Assembly: GCA_963717075.1 (NCBI GenBank)
Contig: CAVQVI010000010.1
Coordinates: 868,001 to 932,000 of the forward strand
Reading direction: 5' to 3'
DNA from: JBGOTP01 sp963717075
GTDB lineage: Bacteria; Acidobacteriota; Vicinamibacteria; Vicinamibacterales; CAVVIG01
DNA length: 64,000 nucleotides
Position numbers and translations under genes: made by a program. Shown piece after piece: positions 17,126-26,096 of this stretch (position 1 is the first letter of the stretch; each line of letters opens with the position of its first letter). The notes under the pieces were generated by a model. That model saw nothing but the letters and a program-made list of their open reading frames with translations, had not been told where the DNA came from and did no database searches.

Positions 17126-18262
17126 ATGAAAGAGAACGGTCAGCCTCAGCTAATCGGAGTCAGCCCGGCGATTGCCGAGCTCAAAGCGGAACTCGAGCGC
17201 GTGGCGCGGTCGGATGCCAAAGTGCTGATTACCGGCGAGAGTGGCGTCGGCAAGGAAGTGGTCGCACGGGCGATCAACCTGGCAAGTCCCCGCTCGGGGG
17301 AAGCCTTCGTGCCAGTGAACTGCGCCGGGATACCCGAAACGTTGCTGGAATCCGAGCTCTTCGGCCACGTCAAAGGCAGTTTTACGGGCGCGTATCGCGA
17401 TAAGCCCGGAAAACTGGAGACGGCCGCCCACGGAACCATTTTCCTCGACGAAATCGGTGAAATGGCGCTGCGGATGCAGGGTCTGCTCCTGCGATTTCTC
17501 GAGACCGGCGAGATTCAGAAGGTTGGTGCTGAACGCGTGAGCACCGCCGTCAACGTGCGTGTGATCGCAGCGACCAATCGGCACCTGCGCGACATGATTG
17601 CGCAGGGCCAGTTTCGCGAAGACCTGTTCTATCGCCTCAATGTCATCCACATGATTGTGCCCCCGTTGCGCGAGCGTCGGGAGGACATCCCGGTGTTGAT
17701 TGAGCATTTCCTGCGCCGGTTCGCGCCCGGGAGCGCGAACGGGAACGGCAACGGCAACGGAAATGGCCATGTCAACGGCAACGGCAACGGACAAGGCGTG
17801 CGTTATCTTGTGCGCGAGATTTCGCCGGAGGCAATTTCCGCGCTCCGGGAGTACTCATGGCCCGGCAATGTCCGCGAGCTCGAGAACGTCATCGAGCGGC
17901 TGGTCGTCACGGGACGTCGCGAGGTCGTTCAGGTCGAGGATCTCGGCCCAGAGATTCGCACCCAGCTCGTGAGCGGCACGCGTCCGAAGAAGGACCGCCG
18001 GCGTACGGTGGCGGATGAGCTGTTCAAGAAGCTCACTGAAGAGCGCGAATCATTCTGGAGCACGGTGTACCCGCTGTACATGAACCGAGAGATCACCCGC
18101 GGTAACGTCCGCGACCTTGTCCACAAGGGCCTCGAGGAAGCACGAGGGAACTACAAGATCGTCCTGCGGTTGTTCAACATGGAGGCGCGGGACTACAAGC
18201 GATTCCTGAACTTCCTGCGGAAACACGATTGTCAGTTGCCCTTCAAGGAATACCGCCAGTAG
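17126..18262 (+). CDS. Sigma-54-dependent transcriptional activator without receiver domain (paralogue 2)
   Basis: 378-residue AAA+ enhancer-binding protein, clear paralogue of the divergent gene. Walker A GESGVGKE is at 37-44, GSFTGA at 84-89, and Walker B GTIFLDEIGEMALRMQ. An Asn-Gly repeat tract (about residues 205-225, from a six-base repeat) interrupts the ATPase just before EAISALREYSWPGNVREL. The end again has ESFWSTVYPLYM, then NYKIVLRLFNMEARDYKRFL and a tail with HDCQLPFKEYR. No sensor domain is present. The start ATG 17126 yields MKENGQPQLIGVSPAI. The oxygenase gene follows after 21 bases, possibly co-transcribed. Confidence 0.92.
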   Translation: MKENGQPQLIGVSPAIAELKAELERVARSDAKVLITGESGVGKEVVARAINLASPRSGEAFVPVNCAGIPETLLESELFGHVKGSFTGAYRDKPGKLETAAHGTIFLDEIGEMALRMQGLLLRFLETGEIQKVGAERVSTAVNVRVIAATNRHLRDMIAQGQFREDLFYRLNVIHMIVPPLRERREDIPVLIEHFLRRFAPGSANGNGNGNGNGHVNGNGNGQGVRYLVREISPEAISALREYSWPGNVRELENVIERLVVTGRREVVQVEDLGPEIRTQLVSGTRPKKDRRRTVADELFKKLTEERESFWSTVYPLYMNREITRGNVRDLVHKGLEEARGNYKIVLRLFNMEARDYKRFLNFLRKHDCQLPFKEYRQ

Positions 18263-18283
18263 GACGCGTCACGGAGCATCAGC

Positions 18284-19138
18284 ATGTCACCATCTCAGAG
18301 TGCACGTTCCCGCCAGGACGGAACTGCACGCTCGCAGACGCTTCCCGCTCACGATATCGAGGCGATCAAGCGAGCATTTGCCGAGGACGGGTTCGTCATT
18401 TTTCGGAACGTCGTGTCCAAGGAACGCCTTTCTCGTCTCCGTGACAGGCTTCAACAGGAGTTCGATCGCGCGAAGAGCTCGGGGGGCCTGTTTTCAGGCG
18501 GCGGGCTGATCAGCGGCCACTTGAATTGTTTTCCAGGCGAAGAATCGCGGTTCGTGTACGACACGCTCGAGCAGCAGGGTATCGTCGACGTGGTCAAGGT
18601 GCTGTTTCCCAAGGCGACACGGCTGCCAAATGTCGGCTGCAACTTCAACCTGCCGAACAGCGTGACGCAGCACTATCACATGGATCGCAACTTTCTCGAT
18701 CATTTCATGATTGCGAATGTCGCGGTCGTCGACACGGATCTGAGCAACGGAGCCATCGAGGTGGTGCCGGGCACGCACAAGAAGTTCTACAAGTTCTGGC
18801 GGTTCGCGGTCGAGCGGCCGCATCGGGCCAGCAGGCGCATTCCGATGCAGCAAGGCGACGTGCTGGTGCGGGACTCGAACGTGTGGCACCGGGGCATGCC
18901 CAATCACACGGCCCTCGCGCGTCCGATGCTGGCGTTCACCTGGGAGGACGGGGGAACGACGCACGAGGACCCCTTCAAGCAGGAAGGCGGGAAGATCGTT
19001 TTCAGGCAGAACTGGTATCGGCCGACGCCTTTGGGCCGACTCCGTGAGCGGATCTTCGTTGCCGCCCCGATTACCTATTCGGCGTACCGGTTTGTGAGTT
19101 CGCTGTTCGATGGCACCAAGGGTTACGACCACCAGTAG
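18284..19138 (+). CDS. Phytanoyl-CoA dioxygenase family Fe(II)/2-oxoglutarate enzyme
   Basis: 284 residues. The family's iron triad is visible: HYHMD (HxD at about 129-131) and the distal His in NVWHRG (about 202), with Arg of RPMLAFTWE able to bind 2-oxoglutarate. The start IKRAFAEDGFVIFRNVVSKE is typical. Such enzymes hydroxylate small molecules, lipids or sugars; the substrate is unknown here. Placement right after a sigma-54 activator and upstream of a glycosyltransferase suggests glycan or lipid tailoring. It is intact and starts ATG 18284. Confidence 0.85.
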   Translation: MSPSQSARSRQDGTARSQTLPAHDIEAIKRAFAEDGFVIFRNVVSKERLSRLRDRLQQEFDRAKSSGGLFSGGGLISGHLNCFPGEESRFVYDTLEQQGIVDVVKVLFPKATRLPNVGCNFNLPNSVTQHYHMDRNFLDHFMIANVAVVDTDLSNGAIEVVPGTHKKFYKFWRFAVERPHRASRRIPMQQGDVLVRDSNVWHRGMPNHTALARPMLAFTWEDGGTTHEDPFKQEGGKIVFRQNWYRPTPLGRLRERIFVAAPITYSAYRFVSSLFDGTKGYDHQ

Positions 19139-19144
19139 GTAAGC

Positions 19145-19315
19145 ATGGCCAGGCTCGTCCTCATGTCCGTCATCATCGGAAGCATCGCGATGCCCGTTTT
19201 CGCGGCCCGTGAGGCAAACGCGATGCGTGGCTTGAAGAAGACCATCCTGCTGGCGTTCGCCTTCAATCTGTTTTACCTGTTCGCCGTGCGTTTCATCTAC
19301 CCGCGACTTCTGTAG
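19145..19315 (+). CDS. Small two-helix membrane protein, unknown function
   Basis: A 56-residue reading frame starting 6 bases after the oxygenase stop. Residues 2-20 (ARLVLMSVIIGSIAMPVFA) and about 32-50 (ILLAFAFNLFYLFAVRF) are hydrophobic helices joined by a short charged loop (REANAMRGLKK). The TAG stop lies in the GTAG that begins a REP-like palindrome. The codon content looks coding and the position suggests an operon with the oxygenase. I do not recognise the family. The frame could be chance, but helices and spacing argue for a real gene. Confidence 0.6.
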   Translation: MARLVLMSVIIGSIAMPVFAAREANAMRGLKKTILLAFAFNLFYLFAVRFIYPRLL

Positions 19316-19367
19316 GCCCGAGCTTCAGCTGTAGACTTCCGTAGGCCCGAGCTTCAGCTCGGGCGTG
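19312..19367. repeat. REP-like palindromes, GCCCGAGC subfamily
   Basis: A partial unit (GTAGGCCCGAGCTTCAGCT) begins at 19312 and overlaps the stop of the small membrane protein gene. A complete palindrome GCCCGAGC-TTCA-GCTCGGGC follows at 19345-19364. They separate that gene from the glycosyltransferase. Confidence 0.88.
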
Positions 19368-19424
19368 TGCCGGAGCCCGATTCCACAATTCAATCGCCGC
19401 TCGCCGGCGCAATCTGATCGCCCT

Positions 19425-20667
19425 ATGCCCGCCCCGAACATAGCGTCTCAGAAGATCGGCGTGCTCTTCGTGAGCTCCGCCGAGAATCCCGGTGCCGACA
19501 CGTTCATCCACACGCTGATCATGCGCAGCCTGGATAGGTCGCGCTTCGACGTCCACGTGGCCTGTTCTGCAGGATCGGCCAGGGGCCAGAACCCCGGCCT
19601 ACCAGGTTCTCGCGACGATCCCGAATCTGCACCTGAGGCCCGCGAATTTCGGTCCGACCCTGTCGGGCCGATCGACGCTCGGCAAGGGCCTTCAACTGAT
19701 GGGCGGGACCGGTACCGTGGCCAGCTTCGTGGGACTGGCCCGTTACGTGAAGCGGCATCGCATCAGTGTGCTTCACTCGACCGACCGCCCGCGCGATGCG
19801 GTCGCCTGCGCGGTGCTCGGGAAACTCACCGGCGCGAAGTCGATCATCCACGCGCACCTCAAGTGCGCAGACTGGATGGGCCGCCCGCAGCGGTGGGCAA
19901 TGGGGCAGGTCGATGCGCTCATGGCCATCTCTCAATTCGTGGCGCGCTCGCTCGTGGAGAATGGGTACGCGAGCGAGAAGACGCACGTCGTGCTCAACGC
20001 GATCGACGTGTCGAGCTGGGATTATCGGCTCGATCCGACTCCGGTGCGGCAGTCTCTCGGAATTCCTTCTGGAGCGCCTGTCATCGCATGCGCGGCCCGC
20101 CTGTTTCGCGGGAAAGGGCAGGACGAACTCATCCGGGCGCTTCCTGCCGTTCGGGCGGAGTTTCCGGACGTGCGCGCGCTCATCATCGGCCGCGACGACC
20201 GACAGGTCATGCGGACCAGCTTCACGGAAGAATTGAAAGCGCTTGCTGCTCAGGTCGGCGTCGCCGACAACGTAATGTTTACCGGTCAGCGCTCCGACAT
20301 GCCGGCGTTGATGGCTGCGTCGGACGTCTTCGCACTGCCGTCAGATGAAGAACCTTTCGGCCTGGTGTTTCTCGAAGCGATGGCCATGAAGAAACCGGTG
20401 GTCGCCCTCGACAATGGCGGGACCCCGGAAGTGGTGGAGCACGGCCGGAGCGGCCTCCTCTCACCCAAGGGAGATCTGAGCGCTCTTTCAGCAAACCTGC
20501 TGGCGCTGCTGCGAGATCCGGCTCTGCGCTCGCGTCTGGGCGAGTACGGCCGCCGCCAGGTCGAGGCCCGCTTTACGGCGGATCGGATGGCGGAGGATGC
20601 GGCACGAGTCTACGAATCGCTCATTTCAGAAGGTGCGACCGAGCCACGGATTCTGGAGAAAGTCTAG
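19425..20667 (+). CDS. GT4-family glycosyltransferase, one frameshift at about 19590
   Basis: Cytoplasmic glycosyltransferase of the GT-B fold. The N-terminal half starts IGVLFVSSAENPGADTFIHT and includes HSTDRPRDAVACAV. The C-terminal half has AARLFRGKGQDELIRALPAV, FTGQRSDMPALMAASDVFAL and the donor-binding PSDEEPFGLVFLEAMAMKKP. The first 55 codons are in one frame; from about 19592 the protein signal (TPAYQVLATIPNLHLRP) continues one base further on, so a single extra base is likely. ATG 19425 gives MPAPNIASQKIGVLF. It ends against the convergent GMC gene. Sugar specificity is unknown. Confidence 0.85.
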
Positions 20668-22176
20668 AGGTTGCCGGCGCGCAGATCATCGACCAGGCGC
20701 TGACTGGCGCGCGCTGCGAGCGCCATCGCGGTGAGAGCCGGATTCTTCTCCGGTCCCGTGGTGAAGGCAGCCGAGTCCGCCACGACAACGTTGGGCACGG
20801 CGTGCAGGCGACCCCAGCGATCGAGCATGCCGAATTCCGGGGAAGCATGCATTCGACACGTGCCCGCGTAGTGCACGGCGTTGCCGACGCCCTCAATGTG
20901 CCACAGCCGGATGCGTGGTCTGAAGTTGGCCGCATCCAGCAGACTGACCAGCTGGTCGCGAGCCGCGATCAGCGTCTGCGCAGCTTCAGGCGGATGGTGG
21001 ATATTGAGCGTGAGCCCGGGAGTGCCGTCCGCAGAAGCCCGCGACGTGTTCAGGGCGACGAAGTTGTCCTTGGACGGCGCCATCGTCCCGAACACATTGA
21101 AGCCGCACGAGTCGAGCCGGCCGGGATGCCCGGCGAGGATGCTACGCACCAGGAGGCTGATGCCCGACCATTGCAGGCAGGCCGCCGCGTACAAGGGGCT
21201 CGTCCGATTGAGCGGCGGTCGCGTCACGCAGGCCGCGGGCTGAAAGCCGATTGGGGAGGCGACCTCGATCTCGAGCTTGCCGAGGGGATGGTCGTGGAGG
21301 TACCGGCCGAGCACGCCGTGCGTGTTCCCGAGACCTTCGGGGAAGTCGCGAGGAGTTGATTGGAGCAGGAGCTTCGTTGTGTTGATGGCGCCGGCGGCGA
21401 GCACGACCGCACGGCACGGTATGCGATGCGGTGGCGCCCGTGCGCGCATCGTGGACGATGACCGCTTCCACACGTTTTCTGGCGCCCTCCCATTCAAGCT
21501 GCGTGACGCGCGCGCCGAACCGGATGTCGAGGTGGCCGGAACGCCGGGCGGATTTCACCAGACGAACGAATGAGTTGAACACGGTTCCGCTGAACGTCAA
21601 TGTCGTTTTCCCGCCGTAGACGTAAGGAACCGGCACGACGCCCTGGCCCTCGCTGGAGGCCGCAGCGACAATCGGCGCCCAAGTGCGACCGAGCGACCGG
21701 GGATCGCGGATCTTCCCGGCCGGTAACTGGGGTACGCTGGTTGGAGAACCAGAGATGCATAAAAGAGGTTCGACCCATTCGTACCAAGGAACCAGGTCGT
21801 CGTAGTCGATGGGCCACTCGTACGCTTTACCCGCGCGCCGCGCGTCGAGAAAATCGTCCGGCGAAAACCGCGGAACGGCGCAGCTCCAGTGGTTGGTCAG
21901 GCCGCCGGGAGAGAGGTCTTCGTACAGAACCGAGTCGGGATCACCGGTGATCGCGAGGTCGTCAGTCCGCGTGGGAAGCGCCCGATGCACGCGGGCGACG
22001 GTAAACCCCGCGATTCTCGCCGTGAGTCCGAGCGCCGTGTGCGGCAGTCCAGCCTCCAACAGGGTCACGTCGATGCCCGCTCTGGTCAGCAGGAGCGTCG
22101 CGGCGGCGCCCGCAAGACCGCTCCCCACGACGACCACTGAGTCGCCGCGCCCTGGAATGGATTTGTTGTTGGGCAA
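20664..22176 (-). CDS. GMC-family FAD oxidoreductase, one frameshift at about 21415
   Basis: FAD-dependent alcohol or sugar oxidase/dehydrogenase. The Rossmann start SVVVVGSGLAGAAATLLLTRAG is near the N-terminus. AAGAINTTKLLLQSTP and the C-terminal HYAGTCRMHASPEFG with VVADSAAFTTGPEKNPALT are GMC signatures, including the catalytic-site HxGTCRM-like motif. The N-terminal 255 residues run to TASHTVPC in one frame; the rest (AVVLAAGAINTT) is one base over. About 500 residues after repair. It is convergent with the GT4 gene. The substrate is unknown; a sugar or sterol-like alcohol is possible. Confidence 0.87.
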
Positions 22177-22272
22177 GTCTGCTCAGAATACCATTCTCAT
22201 CCCTTGCGACGGTTTCAACCCGCGGCAGCGTGCGCAGGCGCGAGTGAATGCGCGCAGTGATGGACGACGGCC

Positions 22273-23288
22273 GTGAGTTCATCCCAGGAGTTGAACATTC
22301 GCATCCGTCGCTCTGGGCCGCACCGATCTCCGGGTGTCGGAATTCGGTCTCGGGTGCGCTCGCATCGGCGGCATTTTCAAGCGCGATCCCGCAGAGTTCG
22401 TCACTCTCCTCTCCGCTGCGTTCGACGCCGGCCTGAATTTCTTCGACACGGCCGACATCTACAGTCAGGGAGAGAGCGAAACACTTCTCGGACGCGCATT
22501 CCGTGGTCGCCGCCGGGACCAGGTCGTCATCGCGAGCAAGGCCGGCTACGTCCTGCCGTCACGGCGCAGACTGATCGCGCGCGTAAAACCATTGGTACGT
22601 CCTGTCATCAAGCTGTTGGGGTTGAAGCGCCGACACGTGACCCCGGCTGTCGGCGGTTCGCTTGCGCAGGATTTTTCGTCGTCCCATCTCCGGAATGCCG
22701 TGGAGGGCAGTCTTCGTCGGTTGAGGACCGATCGCCTCGACTTGTTCCAGCTCCATAGCCCGCCGGCCGGGATCGTGGAGGCGGGGAGTTGGCTCGAGGT
22801 CCTCGAGGCCCTCAAGGCGGAGGGCAAGATTCGCCACTACGGTGTGTCGTGCGACAGCGTCGATGCCGCCCAGGCGGCGCTCGGCCATGCCGGCGTTGCG
22901 TCCCTGCAGGTGGCCATCAACCTGCTTGGAGCGCGGCGCCGTGAGCGTGCTGGCACCTGCGCACGAACAAGGCGTTGGCGTCATCGCGCGTGAATGCCTG
23001 GCGAACGGGCTGCTGGTCAAGGACATTGCCGCGCTCGATGTGAAGACGTATACGCAGTCCGAAGACGAAGCCACGGCCAAGGCCAGACAGATCGAGCTGT
23101 ATCGAAAGGCGGCCGCTGAGACCGGATGCACGCTGGCCCAGTTCGCGCTGCAGTTTGTCTCCAGGCTGGAGGGGGTCTCGGTGTCACTGATTGGCGTCAG
23201 CAGCAAGCAGCAGCTCGACTCTCTGTTGAAGAACGCGTTCCCATCGAGGGCTGGTCAGGAGCTGCGGGCCATTCCGCACTTCGAGTGA
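22273..23288 (+). CDS. Aldo/keto reductase, copy 1, two frameshifts (about 22309 and 22935)
   Basis: NADPH-dependent oxidoreductase. ATG 22273 or TTG 22291 begins a short segment (NIRIR) that must shift one base at about 22309 to give ALGRTDLRVSEFGLGCARI, the family N-terminus. The catalytic Asp and Tyr region is NFFDTADIYSQGESETLLG. LRTDRLDLFQLHSPP and KIRHYGVSCDSVDAAQA follow. A second one-base insertion near 22935 is needed to reach ERGAVSVLAPAHEQGVGVIA. The C-terminus VSLIGVSSKQQLDSLLKNAF is intact. A decayed second copy lies at 28.5 kb. Both shifts are single bases in otherwise good code. Confidence 0.83.
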
Positions 23289-23315
23289 TGGCGCACGAGA
23301 CTGAGCACCTTCTGG

Positions 23316-23643
23316 CTATTCCACGATTACCGAGGCGCTCGGTTGGCTGGGCCCGCCGGTGTGGTCATAGGCGACCACACTCACTGTGTGCCGGCCCATG
23401 GGGAACCCGTACCTCGACCTTCAGACACGAACAAGTGGGATCGACAGGAGGAGGAATGATATCCAGGACGGTTCGATCATCCACTCGAACCCAATAGCGA
23501 TCCGGCAGTTTTGGTGGGGCGTCCCAAGCCACGCGGACAATTCTGGTCGGCCTGCACGCTGTGGAAGCGAGCGCCATAAGAAGAACCAGACTTCTGATTC
23601 GCTTGCTGGTCGACGCGCGCAAGTGCTGGCTGTCGCCAGTCAC
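23316..23643 (-). CDS. Putative lipoprotein, copy 1, one frameshift at about 23393
   Basis: About 108 residues after repair. GTG 23643 is chosen because it aligns with the start of the paralogue at 29152 (MTGDSQHL versus MTSGIEHL). A hydrophobic helix LVLLMALASTAC ends in a lipobox-like Cys. The mature part (RPTRIVRVAWDAPPKLPDRY, VDPTCSCLKVEV) is nearly the same as in copy 2. At a run of four C an extra base shifts the frame; reading on gives VSVVAYDHTGGPSQPSASVI, matching copy 2. It resembles a small fibronectin-like domain. Function unknown. Confidence 0.72.
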
Positions 23644-23873
23644 ACTGGATCGTGCCGGCCTCGAGAAGCGCAATCTGCACCTTGATGCTTCATGAGACGC
23701 CACTGTACGCGTCTGGGAAGGGCGATTCAATTCCCCCCGGGCACAACAGCTTGCGTCGGCGCGGCATCTCTGGGCCTTTCAAGTGGACGTCGACTGTCCT
23801 GAAGAACACGCGCCGACTGGCCCGGCACGCGATCCTTCCGGAGCCAGTTCAAAAGCTCCCTGTCCTGCTGAAG

Positions 23874-24065
23874 TCAGAACAGGCTATAGATGAACGGTGC
23901 CGCGCTGGTACCGCCCAGAATCAGGAGTGCTCCCACGAGCACGAACACCACGACGATGGGAGCGAGCCACCACTTGCGATTCTGAATCAGGAATTGCACG
24001 AGGTCCGCAAAGAACCCGGGATTCTGTTCAAGCTCAGGCACATTACCCATTTGCATCTTCCTCAC
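23874..24065 (-). CDS. DUF5989-family small membrane protein
   Basis: 63 residues with one strong membrane helix (WWLAPIVVVFVLVGALLIL) ending in APFIYSLF, the pattern of DUF5989 proteins, which occur next to carbamoyltransferases. The stretch LVQFLIQNRKWWL before the helix is also typical. It follows the carbamoyltransferase on the same strand (gap 2 bases), so it is co-transcribed. A later start at ATG 24050 is possible. Its biochemical role is not known; the association suggests help for a membrane-bound carbamoyl transfer step. Confidence 0.8.
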   Translation of the reverse strand: MRKMQMGNVPELEQNPGFFADLVQFLIQNRKWWLAPIVVVFVLVGALLILGGTSAAPFIYSLF

Positions 24066-24067
24066 GC

Positions 24068-25656
24068 TTACTTGCGAATAACAAACCGTCCGAGCACCAA
24101 CATGTCGAGACCGGTTCCATAAAACACACGAATGGCGTCGCGGGGAGAGCAGACGATCGGTTCAGAGAAGCCATTGAAGGATGTGTTGACCAGAGCTCCT
24201 ATGCCGGTCGCCGCCTTGAAGGATTGATGCAGGTCTCGAAGCAGCGGCAGGCTGTGATCGAGCGTTTGCACCCGAAGCGTCGAGGCGCCCGGCGGCATCA
24301 CGTGGCGGAACGGCTCAGGATCCTTCAGGCTATAGTCGTACTCCATCCACGCCGAACGTTTCGGCCCCTCAAAGTAGCGGTCGGCATCTTCCTCGCAAAC
24401 CGACAAGGCGTACGAGCGGTGTTTTTCTCGCTGCTTGAGAAACACGTTGAGGTTGTCGAGCACGTAAGGGCTCAGTGGGCTGGCCAGAATGCTGCGGTTG
24501 CCGAGCGCGCGATGGCCCCACTCCATGCGTCCCTGAAACCAACCCACCAGACGTCCGGCGGTGAGTGCTTCAACACAGGCGCGCAATCACCTCGCCGTCA
24601 GAGAGGCACTCGTAGGTCAGCTTGCAGTTATCGAGCGTGGCCTTGATCTCGGCGAGATCGTACTGCGGGCCCAGGAAAGCAGAGGCCATCTCGTGTCGGC
24701 CGTTGATCGCCCGAGCGCCCACGCTCAACGCCGCTCCGGCGGCGATGCCGGCATTGCCGGGATTCGGTGGGATGAAGACCCGATCGAAGCTGCCGCTTTG
24801 GGCGATGAGCGTATTGAAAAACGTGTTGTAGAAGAGCCCCCCTCCCAGGCACAGGTCGCCCGTGGTCTGGGTGCGCCGCATATCGGAAACAAGAGTCAGC
24901 AAGGCATTCCCGAGTGCCGACTGAAAAGCCGCGGCGACTGTCGCGCCATGTGCAATCGACCATTTCGAGCCGTCTTCGGAAAGCCACTCTGAGACGGCCT
25001 GCTTCCAGCCAGGGGAAGCGACTAGCGCTCCGTCCCTGTAGGAAATGAGGCGCGTCATCCGTTCGATGTCTGCGTCGGATGGCCGACCGAGTCGCGCTAA
25101 CGCCTCGAGGCGGTCCTCCTGGTCGGGCTTGAGGGCAAATACCTGGCAGCACTGCGCGAACAGGGACGCGAAGCCCTCGCCCATCCATGGCCAGTGCTGA
25201 TTGAAGACTTCGTCTCCCTGCCCGATCCAGACGCTCGTGTCGGGACTCGAATGTTGGTCACACACCAGCACAGCGGTTTTCTCGAAGGGGGACGTCAGAT
25301 ACGCCGTTGAGGCATGGCCATAGTGATGGTCCAATCGGATCCGCGGCAGTTCCGGTGACAGGACCAGGCCTTCTTCGGCTGTCACGTAGGCCGAAACGGC
25401 CGCCGACGAATGACCTGCTAGACGGAGGACGGCGCTGATCGCGTCGTGAGGCAGGTCTCCCGGCCGCAGGCCGCCCCCCCGGATCCGCGTCAAGCGCTCC
25501 TGTTCGCAGAAGGCAACCAGTCGTCCGTCGACCGCCGACTGCCGCTGCGGGATTCCGCCGGCCTCCACTGATGCCGACGACAATCGACTCTTTGGAAGCG
25601 CGACGGCAGAACCATGGGCCTTCGGAGGGATGAATAGGATGAGTAGAATGGGCCAT
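24068..25656 (-). CDS. Carbamoyltransferase A (NodU/TobZ family), two frameshifts (about 25546 and 24586)
   Basis: Transfers a carbamoyl group from carbamoyl phosphate to a hydroxyl, usually of a sugar. N-terminal Kae1-like domain: SIVVGISGG, then DGRLVAFCEQERLTRIR after a one-base insertion, and DHHYGHASTAYL with the metal-binding histidines. C-terminal domain: GWFQGRMEWGHRALGNRSIL and LVNTSFNGFSEPIVCSPRDA. Another single base splits the gene at about 24586 (EVIAR to CVEALTAGRLV). About 530 residues, shorter and diverged from carbamoyltransferase B. ATG 25656 is the likely start. Divergent from B across 440 bases. Confidence 0.87.
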
Positions 25657-26096
25657 TCTGGCGCTCGTACTATCCTCGAGCAGCGGAGGCGAAGGCTGTT
25701 CTGAGTGACGAATCTTGTTCGGGCACTCTGTTCCCAGGGCTCTCAGCAAGGAGCTGGCCAACGGCAATCAGCCGAGTACGGTTTTTCACGAGGGCATGAG
25801 ACGCGAAGGGGAGACTTAAGTGCCGCCACTTCTAGGTTAACTGATGTCACTTTCGCCCGGAAATGAGTCAATCGTCCAGGCAGACTTTAATGCCTGGCGC
25901 GGATATCTAGACGAACCCTTCAGGGTCGCAGGCATTGGCTGATGAGACCTGGCGCGATCAATTCTCCATGTTTCCATTGCCGAAATGGTGCGGCCCCGCT
26001 CTTGCTGAGGCAGGGCGGGAGGTTATTCGATTCCGCGTCACGCGGCCCGTCCCGAACCGACGCTACCGCAGCCCAGACCGAGAGACACTATCGAAG
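25657..26096. other. 440-base divergent intergenic region between two carbamoyltransferases
   Basis: No convincing gene. It must contain both promoters. I see a hairpin at 25876-25897 and no clear -35/-10 pair. Short open frames here are extensions of the two flanking genes or chance. Confidence 0.6.
25876..25897. promoter_or_regulatory. Hairpin in the divergent carbamoyltransferase spacer
   Basis: CCAGGCA, eight bases, then TGCCTGG form a 7-bp exact stem. It is near the middle of the divergent spacer, about 200 bases before each start codon. It could be an operator or mRNA leader hairpin; there is no run of T for a terminator. Confidence 0.45.

Noticed and set aside
20802..21573. Open frames on the plus strand across the GMC oxidoreductase
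   Set aside because: Composition and lack of any domain show they are antisense shadows; the minus-strand protein carries all family motifs.
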